Under the pieces are notes generated by a model. The model was not told the DNA's origin. It saw only the letters and a program-made list of their open reading frames with translations, and did no database searches. Shown one piece after another: positions 1 through 5,801 of a stretch of 5,801 bases of DNA. The translations under genes were made by a program, and so were the position numbers. The stretch lies in NCBI GenBank assembly GCA_016219765.1, contig JACRKM010000121.1:1-5801 (forward strand), given 5' to 3'. Every line of letters starts with the position of its first letter. The stretch's first letter is position 1. The stretch is from Candidatus Woesearchaeota archaeon (lineage in GTDB: Archaea; Nanobdellota; Nanobdellia; Woesearchaeales; UBA11576).

Positions 1-20
1 AGTAAGACTACATTTTGGTG

Positions 21-26
21 GGAGGT
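21..26 (+). promoter_or_regulatory. Shine-Dalgarno site that sets the GTG start of the first methyltransferase gene
   Basis: GGAGGT at 21-26 is a perfect anti-SD match and is followed after 6 nt (AGCTGC) by GTG at 33-35. The longer frame from TTG 15 would place this site inside the coding region, so the GTG is the better start. No promoter can be judged because only 20 bases lie further upstream. Confidence 0.7.
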
Positions 27-32
27 AGCTGC

Positions 33-2585
33 GTGGGAGAAAGTAAAGACGACTCTGACAAAACAATAGGGCCTGTTGTTGCTCTCGATTCCAGTGTTGT
101 TCAACGCAGAGCTGGCGCTGTGACTTCTGTGGATGACCTAGACATTCGAATCCTAGACGATGAAATGCCAACGGACTCTTCACCAAAAAAGATTGATTCG
201 GTTATTCCGCCGCGAGATATTGAACGCGTGATTCTTTTTGAGAAAACTGATTCTGCGTCCACTCGGCCAAGTCTGCATCAGGACCTGGTGGATCGGCTCG
301 AACAGGCGCTTCTAGTGTCACACTCGCTCTATCCGCATCATGAACGTGTCAGGTCAATGGTGAGGCATCTTTCAGTTTCAAGCCAGATATCACGGCAAGG
401 TCTTGAATTGATTATCAACGGCATCGAGTGGTGCAATTTTTCCAGTTTTGAGTGTGACTATGGCTCTTCTGAAGATCAAAAGTTGGGTTCGTTCTCGCAC
501 TATGTGCGCCAGATTGCAAGCCTTGAAAAGATCAAGAACCGCAACAACAATCTTCACGATGGCGTGTTCTGGCTGTATTCGCTCATCGAGACTTGGAAGC
601 CGCACCTGCATAAGATGAGCGGCGAGATGCATGCACCGCAGTTTACATCGGCAGTTGCATCATCAATCCCTGATCTTGTCAGGCTTTTGCGGATTGATGT
701 TGGCGCAAGAGATATTTTTGAGGTGTACAACCGAAGGGTTTGGCAGACTCCCGCTTTCAACAGCCATTCGGACCTCGCGAGAATTGCGCGTTCTCTGGAA
801 TGCTATAAGGAAGGCATTCCGGAACAGTTCACAATGATTGGGCAACGCATCGCGTCTATTGATGATATAAAACTCGGGCTTGACTTGCACAGTCTCACGT
901 GCGCGCTGCCATTTAGCGTCCATCCTAAGGTGCTCGAGTTTGTCGGTTCGGGTGTTGATGACATTCTTGCGGAACAGACACCCAAAGGGGGCCGCAAATT
1001 TGGTGATGGACTGGAGCGTTTTCTAAGGAATGCTGTTCATTTCTATCAGGAGTATGCGCTTGATGTTGCAAATGCGTACGTGGATGCTTTCTCAAATGAC
1101 TGCGCCTCTATTTCGGTCAGTCGTGCGATGATGCGCATTTCACAGCAGATGCAGTCACTCGCTGAGCACAGGTCAGAGGCCGCTCTGAAAGCCAGCGAGA
1201 CGACAGGAATTCATACGACAAGGATGCTTGAGCGTGAGGAGGCTGCTGCGCGTGACTTAAAGGAGAATCTTGCAGAGGCGGCAGCGTTCATGATCGAACG
1301 CTATAACGAGATCACTGCAAAGCGTGGGCAGGAGGTAGCGGAAAGATTTCTGGAAACGATTAGTTGGTTTCGTGAGATCGATGATGGTTCCCGCTTGCTC
1401 GCGTTCATGAATGCGTATCGTGAACACGTGCTTGGCACTGCTGATGATGGAGAGGAGGAGTTTGTTGGAACAATCTTGCGCGAGATCGGATCGCTTGTGA
1501 ATTACGATCGGTCATGGAAAAAAACATTTGACAAGCTCATCGGCAAAGGCCCCACGCAGTGCCCGCCAGAGTTGCAGGAATTCTACCAGAAGAAATTCGG
1601 CATCAGGCCTTGTAGGGTTTGGGATTTGCGCGACTATCAGCGCAAGTTGTATGAGCACCCTGACGCCGTGCAGCGGTTTTTGGCGCACGCGAACCAGCGT
1701 ATTGATGCTAAATTATACGACCGCTTTGTACGCAAGATGAATTACTCGGGCAGGCTCGAGGAACGCATTGTCCTCGTAGGTGGAGGTTGTGGTGATGCGC
1801 GCAAAGAACTAAAGATTGTTGAGTGTCTTGAGGTTGAAGGGATCGATGTGACCCTTGTTCTCATCGACAATAGCAGATCTATGCGTAATCGTGCAGCACT
1901 GAATTGCCATGATGCAGGACTGCACTTTCCCGCAATCCTGAATCGTGATATTGAGAAGCTCACGTACGAGGATCTTGAGCGTGACATCGATATCCAGACG
2001 CAGATGGTATTCTTTTTGGGAGGGGGGACTCCATTTAACATGATGAATCGCTGGTATTGTTACAAGAAGATGCACGACATTTTTGATAGGCGCTATCAAA
2101 AACGCTTTGGTCTGCCTTTTGGCAGTAAGCTGCATTCACAGGTTTCAAAAAGATTCTTACCGGACATTCTCGTGACAGAAGGGGATCTGGAAAAGAGTAT
2201 TGGTTATTATTCAGGTGTGGATTCGCTGAAATTTTTGAGCAGCGGCTTGGAGGGAGAGTACAAGATCAGCAGCGAAGCTATTACGGTGGCTGACGACGAT
2301 ACGACTCTACAAATCAGGACAACCGCGAAGGGTTTGCAGTTTTCATACTTCCTGATGAAGGATCAAGGCCCATTCAAGAAAGGCGACGTTCTTCTTGTCA
2401 TCGAATCGGGAATTCTAAACAAGCAGCAATTCCGTTCTTGGCTCTCTGGAGTGGGGTTCGACTGTCAATTCATGGACGGAAAGTATAAAAATACCTTGGC
2501 TATCAGCAAGATGTGCCAGATCCATCCAGAATATCGCAAGCGCGTTGAATTGGCTATCAAAGGTTATGAAAGCAGCGGGCGCTGA
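33..2585 (+). CDS. Large protein with unknown helical N-terminal region and EgtD-like SAM-dependent methyltransferase C-terminal domain
   Basis: I place the start at GTG 33 (850 aa) because GGAGGT lies 6 nt upstream; an in-frame TTG at 15 would add six residues but overlaps that site. Residues 1 to about 80 are Ser/Asp-rich and probably disordered. Residues 80-520 look helical, with a charged, Ala/Glu-rich likely coiled coil at about 366-450, and match no family I know. The C-terminal ~330 residues look like a Rossmann methyltransferase: VLVGGGCGD (580-588) as the SAM-binding motif I, D612 at the end of strand 2, and FFLGGGTPFN (660-669), which resembles the G-S-T-I-G-N segment of EgtD. A further segment (about 785-825) matches the layout of the EgtD C-terminal end. 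EgtD trimethylates the alpha-amino group of histidine in ergothioneine synthesis, but the N-terminal PPKYFYD-type signature of that family is not visible, so the substrate is unknown. It is followed by a second methyltransferase after 19 nt, probably in one operon. The methyltransferase fold is likely; the EgtD relation is inferred from motifs recalled from memory. Confidence 0.85.
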   Translation: MGESKDDSDKTIGPVVALDSSVVQRRAGAVTSVDDLDIRILDDEMPTDSSPKKIDSVIPPRDIERVILFEKTDSASTRPSLHQDLVDRLEQALLVSHSLYPHHERVRSMVRHLSVSSQISRQGLELIINGIEWCNFSSFECDYGSSEDQKLGSFSHYVRQIASLEKIKNRNNNLHDGVFWLYSLIETWKPHLHKMSGEMHAPQFTSAVASSIPDLVRLLRIDVGARDIFEVYNRRVWQTPAFNSHSDLARIARSLECYKEGIPEQFTMIGQRIASIDDIKLGLDLHSLTCALPFSVHPKVLEFVGSGVDDILAEQTPKGGRKFGDGLERFLRNAVHFYQEYALDVANAYVDAFSNDCASISVSRAMMRISQQMQSLAEHRSEAALKASETTGIHTTRMLEREEAAARDLKENLAEAAAFMIERYNEITAKRGQEVAERFLETISWFREIDDGSRLLAFMNAYREHVLGTADDGEEEFVGTILREIGSLVNYDRSWKKTFDKLIGKGPTQCPPELQEFYQKKFGIRPCRVWDLRDYQRKLYEHPDAVQRFLAHANQRIDAKLYDRFVRKMNYSGRLEERIVLVGGGCGDARKELKIVECLEVEGIDVTLVLIDNSRSMRNRAALNCHDAGLHFPAILNRDIEKLTYEDLERDIDIQTQMVFFLGGGTPFNMMNRWYCYKKMHDIFDRRYQKRFGLPFGSKLHSQVSKRFLPDILVTEGDLEKSIGYYSGVDSLKFLSSGLEGEYKISSEAITVADDDTTLQIRTTAKGLQFSYFLMKDQGPFKKGDVLLVIESGILNKQQFRSWLSGVGFDCQFMDGKYKNTLAISKMCQIHPEYRKRVELAIKGYESSGR

Positions 2586-2604
2586 TGCTGTTGAGTGAAG
2601 GTTT

Positions 2605-4146
2605 ATGATTGGAGATATAACAGAAGACGGTAATGGATTGCAGGCGTTAACGCGGGACATAATTCATCGTGAACTGGTGGGACAACCCATTTGTCACGGC
2701 AGCATTAATGACGCGTATTGTTCTGAGCTTCACCCGTGGCGCGATATGCCCTACCCATTAAACAGGGTCGGCACATTGACACGCGTGACGCGCCGTTTTA
2801 TGCCGAACTGGGTGAATATTCCACGATTGAGCCGTAAGCTGCTCCGGAGAGGCGTGTTTGAAAGGTTTCCCGAGATACAGCGCATATTTTTGTATGACGA
2901 CCATCGCAAACTGCGAAACAGGCTGGTGCTTGATGCGCTCTGTATGATAGGAACTGAGTCATACAATGATGAATGGCGGGCGGTGGAGAGCCATGACCAG
3001 TTAGAGGAAGTAATTGAGTCGTCGACGAATATTCCTGCCAAAGCGAACGAGCTTCTTGCAGCTTGTCTGCGCCGCCCGCTTGTTGATTTCTTCGGTCGAC
3101 CAGCATCTTCGCTGTACACTGTGCTGGATGTTGGTCCTGGTACCGGCAACACGTCGGTAGCTATTTTTGAAACACTCAAAAAATTGCGACAGCAAGGGCT
3201 TCTGCCTCCTGATTACGCTAATCGCGTGAGGCTGATTTTATATGATATTCAGCCCCGTGCACTGAATCATACTTCTCGGAGGCTTCAAGCGTATGGTGAG
3301 TTTATCAAAGAGATCGTTGGGATTCAGGGAAATATGGGCGAGATGCGCAAAAGTCGAGAGTTGCAGCACTATAAAGGAAATATCGATGTGGTTGTTGCAG
3401 GAGCGGCTCTCATTCATAATACTGATCCGTATGCACTCTTCGATGAATTGTATGACCTTCTCTCGTATAACGGTCGTGTTCACGTTTGGGACTGGCACTG
3501 TGGTCCGTCATTTGCTGCACCGACGCTGCGCCTTGGAAAGTCGGGCAGGCGTGATCTGACGTTGCGGGATCAGAAAGGCAAGGCGGTAATGTCAATCAGT
3601 GATTACTCTGAGGAGTTGTGCGAAGAGGACCCAACGCTTGAAGAGCTGACCGCGGCGCATACGATGGAAGTCACGTGTGAGATTGATGAGACAGAAGCAA
3701 CAATGGTGATTGACAACTTCCGGACGTGGCTTGACTTGTGGGGTTACGCGCCCATGCAGCAGGCCTCATACTATCCTGTGTACGATGAATGTGGTGGAAG
3801 AGGCGCGCGTGTAACGCAGACGATCGAGGACGCATTGACTCGCAATTTTTGGGCCGGCATCAAGGGTAAGAAGGGATTCAATTGCGTGCGAGATTTTTTG
3901 GGAGGGATTATTGTTCCAAGCAAAGTTGAGCCAGCCGGGGCAAGGACGGCGTATTATTTTATTGAAGGATATGGCGATGATTATGCTGCAGTGATGCGCA
4001 AAGTGGGTTTTGCTGACGCTATCGATGTTCCTTTTTCAAGCGTGTTCTATCGTTTTCGCGCGTGTGAAGAGTCTCTTGCGCACACGAAGGGAAGTAACGC
4101 GATTCGGTTCACTTTCGGCCGCAAAAGTGGTTCAATAGAGCGATAG
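2605..4146 (+). CDS. Class I SAM-dependent methyltransferase with long N-terminal extension and large internal insertion
   Basis: The 513-aa protein has a clear class I methyltransferase core. Motif I is VLDVGPGTGN (173-182), the acidic residue after strand 2 is D214 (in LILYDIQ), and strand 4 starts at D261, followed by H271-N272-T273-D274-P275. Strand 5 is GRVHVWDWHCG (290-300). The last strands appear to be at about 450-456 (YYFIEGY) and 480-486 (VFYRFRA), so about 145 residues are inserted between strands 5 and 6. This insert is acidic and contains a Trp/Tyr-rich stretch. Residues 1-170 form an extension without a recognised domain. ATG 2605 is the earliest possible start, since an in-frame TGA lies at 2596-2598. 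The AAGG upstream is a weak ribosome site set unusually close to it. The gene follows the first methyltransferase by 19 nt and shares its base composition, so the two are probably co-transcribed. The family beyond class I methyltransferase and the substrate are unknown. Confidence 0.88.
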   Translation: MIGDITEDGNGLQALTRDIIHRELVGQPICHGSINDAYCSELHPWRDMPYPLNRVGTLTRVTRRFMPNWVNIPRLSRKLLRRGVFERFPEIQRIFLYDDHRKLRNRLVLDALCMIGTESYNDEWRAVESHDQLEEVIESSTNIPAKANELLAACLRRPLVDFFGRPASSLYTVLDVGPGTGNTSVAIFETLKKLRQQGLLPPDYANRVRLILYDIQPRALNHTSRRLQAYGEFIKEIVGIQGNMGEMRKSRELQHYKGNIDVVVAGAALIHNTDPYALFDELYDLLSYNGRVHVWDWHCGPSFAAPTLRLGKSGRRDLTLRDQKGKAVMSISDYSEELCEEDPTLEELTAAHTMEVTCEIDETEATMVIDNFRTWLDLWGYAPMQQASYYPVYDECGGRGARVTQTIEDALTRNFWAGIKGKKGFNCVRDFLGGIIVPSKVEPAGARTAYYFIEGYGDDYAAVMRKVGFADAIDVPFSSVFYRFRACEESLAHTKGSNAIRFTFGRKSGSIER

Positions 4147-4206
4147 ATTTTGCAAAGACCGATTTCAGCTAAACAAATACAAAATGAGAAATAAGAAATC
4201 AACAGC

Positions 4207-4214
4207 TTAATAAA
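4207..4214 (+). promoter_or_regulatory. Possible archaeal TATA box (box A) for the cupin gene
   Basis: TTAATAAA is centred about 25 nt before the ATG at 4236. No Shine-Dalgarno sequence is visible in the 20 nt before that ATG. In archaea a TATA box about 25 nt from the start codon, without a ribosome site, is typical of leaderless transcripts beginning at or next to the ATG. The whole spacer is AT-rich, so a chance match is quite possible, and no convincing BRE can be read. Confidence 0.4.
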
Positions 4215-4235
4215 TTTCAGCAACATTCTATTTGT

Positions 4236-4973
4236 ATGGCGAGCCAAAAATTAATTGATGTCTATGAATTGCCTGCTGTTGATAACGTGTGTAATCAAAT
4301 CCTGAGAGAAGTTATTTCGCTTCCTAAGATTAGTGTGGCTCATGTCACAATGAACCAAGGCAATGCTTCTTTATGGCATCAACATTCAAGAATGAGCGAA
4401 ATCTATTTTGTTCTTGACGGCGAAGGTATTTTGTATTATGGGGATAAATCAATCAGAGCTAAAAGTGGAGCATATCTCATGCTTCCACCAAAAACAGCAC
4501 ACAAGCTAAGAAATACAGGAAACTGTGATTTAGAACATCTTGTATTTGCAATTCCGCCATTCGACCCTACAGATGTGGAGTTTTTAAACGATTTTGCTAA
4601 TGAAAAATTTGTTCCAGAAGAGTTTTATTACGACAAACCGCCCATTACGGCATTAGATGGCGCATTGATTTATGGACTCGTGCCCTTGGAAGAGAGGAAT
4701 AAATTAGGTGTTGCATTGGCTGTTGGTGTTTTACCCGGCGGAAGAATGGCAATTCCCCACTACCACAGAATAAGCGAAGAAATATATTATGTTTCCTCTG
4801 GAATTGGAAGAATAAGAGTTGGCGATGAAAATTTTGATGTTAAAAAGGGTTCAGTCGTGTATGTTCCGAAAGATAAAGTGCATGCATTAGAAAATAGAAG
4901 TGAGTCTGAAGAATTAAAGGTATTATGTCTAACTTCTCCGGCTTATACTGAAGGAGATTTTATTTTTGAATAA
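4236..4973 (+). CDS. Two-domain cupin (bicupin) protein
   Basis: The 245-aa protein consists of two cupin barrels. The first has motif 1 at G42 to G62 with metal ligands H48, H50 and E55, and motif 2 at G78 to N93 with P84-P85 and H89. The second repeats the pattern at G169 to G189 with H175, H177 and E182 (or E181), and at G205 to N220 with P211 and H216. Both domains thus keep the full three-His, one-Glu metal set, so either could be catalytic. Bicupins include oxalate decarboxylases, dioxygenases, isomerases and sugar-binding storage proteins; nothing here picks one. No signal peptide is seen, so it is probably cytoplasmic. ATG 4236 is the only start available: upstream codons in frame contain no ATG, GTG or TTG before a TGA at 4185. 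It is separated from the upstream methyltransferase gene by 89 nt and differs from it in composition: all ten arginines are AGA or AGG. Confidence 0.92.
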   Translation: MASQKLIDVYELPAVDNVCNQILREVISLPKISVAHVTMNQGNASLWHQHSRMSEIYFVLDGEGILYYGDKSIRAKSGAYLMLPPKTAHKLRNTGNCDLEHLVFAIPPFDPTDVEFLNDFANEKFVPEEFYYDKPPITALDGALIYGLVPLEERNKLGVALAVGVLPGGRMAIPHYHRISEEIYYVSSGIGRIRVGDENFDVKKGSVVYVPKDKVHALENRSESEELKVLCLTSPAYTEGDFIFE

Positions 4974-4984
4974 AATGTGTGTCG

Positions 4985-4989
4985 TTTTT
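4985..4989 (+). terminator. Possible poly-T transcription end after the cupin gene
   Basis: A T5 tract (GTCGTTTTTGTG) lies 11 nt past the cupin stop codon with no hairpin before it. Archaeal transcription can end at such short U tracts, so it is a plausible terminator in this convergent spacer. A run of five T in AT-rich DNA is weak evidence. Confidence 0.25.
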
Positions 4990-5014
4990 GTGTATCATGA
5001 ACTAAATCTAACAT

Positions 5015-5020
5015 AAAAAA
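5015..5020 (-). terminator. Possible poly-T transcription end for the MNT/HEPN operon
   Basis: Read on the minus strand, T6 (AATCTTTTTTATG) falls about 41 nt after the HEPN stop codon. The only nearby fold is a very short CCC/GGG stem at 5043-5054, too weak to call an intrinsic hairpin. It could act as a U-tract terminator in an archaeal host. Confidence 0.25.
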
Positions 5021-5061
5021 GATTAATTCTCTGCAAAGTACACCCGAGTTAGGGGGAGTTC

Positions 5062-5538
5062 TTACCGTAGAATCTTGTTAATGTTTTTGAAAAAGAAAGA
5101 AGCATTGTTGAGTGATTCCTGAGCTGGCTCTTTATTTGCTTGGGGAAGTTTTTGATAGGTGAATTCGCCTCGTTTCCGTTTTTCCATTGAGAAGATTCCT
5201 AAAAGAGCATCAGCACGGACAATCATTTTCTGGTAGATATTAAGCAGTTCCATATCCAATTTTCCTGTGCTTACCAAATACTTTTCAAAAGCTTCCAATG
5301 TTTTCTTGTGCACTTCTGGCGCTTCTGTTTTAATGCCGTTCTTAATCAAAATGGCTTTTGCTGAATAGAAAATGGAATAGTAAGAATGGCCAATCACTGG
5401 ACTGTAAAATGTGAAATCTTTTTCCAATTTAAACTGTTCTTTTTGAAGTGTGGGATTACTGGAAACATCAAATAGCATTTGTGCCGCTACCAGTTCGTTC
5501 TCTGCTCTTTGAAGATGAAGTTCTGCTTCATCACTCAT
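5062..5538 (-). CDS. HEPN domain protein, partner of an MNT nucleotidyltransferase
   Basis: The 158-aa helical protein has the HEPN layout: an opening helix with AENELVAAQMLF (12-23), the aromatic helix HSYYSIFYSAKAIL (51-64) that is the family's most recognisable segment, H77-K78-K79 before the next helix, and a final helix pair after a basic KRKRGEF stretch (120-126). In MNT/HEPN toxin-antitoxin pairs, HEPN is usually an RNase toxin with an RX4-6H motif, and the MNT partner blocks it by adding AMP to a nearby tyrosine. Here the only histidines are H8, H51 and H77 and none sits 5-7 residues after an arginine, so that motif is absent. A tyrosine (Y128) does follow the basic stretch. The ATG overlaps the end of the upstream nucleotidyltransferase gene by 8 bp (ATGAGTGA), and GAGGA at 5550-5546 lies 7 nt before it. 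The domain is fairly sure; a toxin role is inference. Confidence 0.85.
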   Translation of the reverse strand: MSDEAELHLQRAENELVAAQMLFDVSSNPTLQKEQFKLEKDFTFYSPVIGHSYYSIFYSAKAILIKNGIKTEAPEVHKKTLEAFEKYLVSTGKLDMELLNIYQKMIVRADALLGIFSMEKRKRGEFTYQKLPQANKEPAQESLNNASFFFKNINKILR

Positions 5539-5801
5539 TTTTTCTTCCTCGTATTAGGTTGCAATACCCAATAAAACCATAATAAATAATGCGGTTTTTA
5601 TAAATCTGCTTGCCTACATTTTCAATATCCGCTTTAAGCATTTCTAAAAATTCACTTATAGTAAAAATATGATAATCTATTGGTTTTATTTCTCTTCTTT
5701 TTACAGTTTCCAAAAGTGGGGCTATTTCTTTTTTATTCTGCCCTGATTCAACAATAACCGCCAGGTCTAAATCAGATTTTTCAGTCGCTTTATTTTTAGC
5801 A
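5531..5801 (-). CDS. MNT-type nucleotidyltransferase, 5' end cut by the window edge
   Basis: The frame is open from the stop at 5531-5533 to the right edge, giving 89 complete codons of the C-terminal part; the start and the GS motif of the first helix lie outside. The visible part opens with AKNKATEKSDLDLAVIV. It holds the DxD pair of the polymerase-beta-type nucleotidyltransferase fold (D10 and D12 of the visible piece), and D42 in PIDYHIF fits the third catalytic acid. The closing segment, with IIYYG and GYCNLI, is typical of the tail of these small proteins. A TTG at 5711-5713 is a Leu codon inside the protein, not its start. It translates into the overlapping HEPN gene, so the two are surely co-expressed. 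The likely role is as antitoxin or modifier that attaches AMP to the HEPN protein; that is known for related pairs and inferred here. Confidence 0.85.
   Translation of the reverse strand, partial: AKNKATEKSDLDLAVIVESGQNKKEIAPLLETVKRREIKPIDYHIFTISEFLEMLKADIENVGKQIYKNRIIYYGFIGYCNLIRGRKNE
5546..5550 (-). promoter_or_regulatory. Shine-Dalgarno site of the HEPN gene inside the MNT gene
   Basis: On the minus strand GAGGA ends 7 nt before the ATG at 5538, within the last codons of the nucleotidyltransferase gene. It supports the ATG 5538 start and allows the HEPN gene to be loaded independently or by coupling. It contrasts with the cupin gene, which has no such site. Confidence 0.6.

Noticed and set aside
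2012..2027. T5 followed by G3-A-G6, considered as a slippage or phase-variation site
   Set aside because: The runs are short, they encode the conserved FLGGGT segment, and the reading frame is intact through the end of the gene.
1742..2135. Two overlapping minus-strand open frames (99 and 108 aa) opposite the first methyltransferase domain
   Set aside because: They lie antisense to clear SAM-binding motifs, lack recognisable domains and look like frame shadows of the + strand gene.
2751..3179. A 142-aa minus-strand open frame opposite the second methyltransferase
   Set aside because: It is low-complexity in Ser/Arg, as antisense shadows usually are, and covers the N-terminal extension and motif I of a convincing gene.
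4162..4221. An 8-bp direct repeat (ATTTCAGC at 4162-4169 and 4214-4221) and a 7-bp inverted repeat (ATACAAA at 4178-4184 with TTTGTAT at 4231-4237) in the spacer before the cupin gene
   Set aside because: Such short AT-rich matches are expected by chance in 89 bp. No flanking ends of a mobile element are present.
4236..4973. Cupin gene as the third member of the methyltransferase operon
   Set aside because: The 89-nt spacer with a promoter-like box and the different codon use argue for a separate unit, although read-through cannot be excluded.
5041..5056. Possible hairpin CCC-GAGTTA-GGG after the HEPN gene
   Set aside because: Only three paired bases with a mismatch beyond them, so it is too weak to be an intrinsic terminator stem.

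Overview
The window holds five protein-coding genes and no RNA genes, CRISPR arrays, insertion sequences or long repeats that I could find by eye. It reads as part of a prokaryotic chromosome. The right-hand part looks archaeal, possibly from a DPANN-type lineage. The reasons are a cupin gene with no Shine-Dalgarno but a TATA-like box about 25 nt before its ATG, and an MNT/HEPN gene pair of a kind very common in archaea. Such pairs also occur in bacteria, and the two long left-hand genes do not point to a lineage, so this assignment is weak.

Positions 33-4146 (+) carry two large genes with a 19-nt gap, almost certainly one operon. The first (850 aa from my preferred GTG start) has about 530 N-terminal residues of unrecognised, mostly helical sequence, including a likely coiled coil. 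Its C-terminal ~330 residues look like a divergent SAM-dependent methyltransferase of the EgtD (histidine N-alpha-methyltransferase-like, Methyltransf_33) type. The second (513 aa) is a class I SAM-dependent methyltransferase with a long N-terminal extension and about 145 extra residues between the predicted strands 5 and 6. I cannot name a substrate for either. They are the best candidates in the window for an undescribed system: two unusual methyltransferases that probably act on the same or successive substrates.

Positions 4236-4973 (+) encode a two-domain cupin (bicupin) with both metal-binding sites intact and, apparently, its own promoter. Base composition and arginine codon use change sharply between the methyltransferase pair and this gene, which suggests different evolutionary histories.

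Positions 5062-5801 (-) converge on the cupin gene. They hold an MNT-type nucleotidyltransferase, cut by the right window edge, followed with an 8-bp overlap by a HEPN-domain gene. This is the classic layout of an MNT/HEPN toxin-antitoxin-like pair, but the HEPN protein has no visible RX4-6H ribonuclease motif. The spacers at 4147-4235 and 4974-5061 contain only weak promoter or terminator-like signals.
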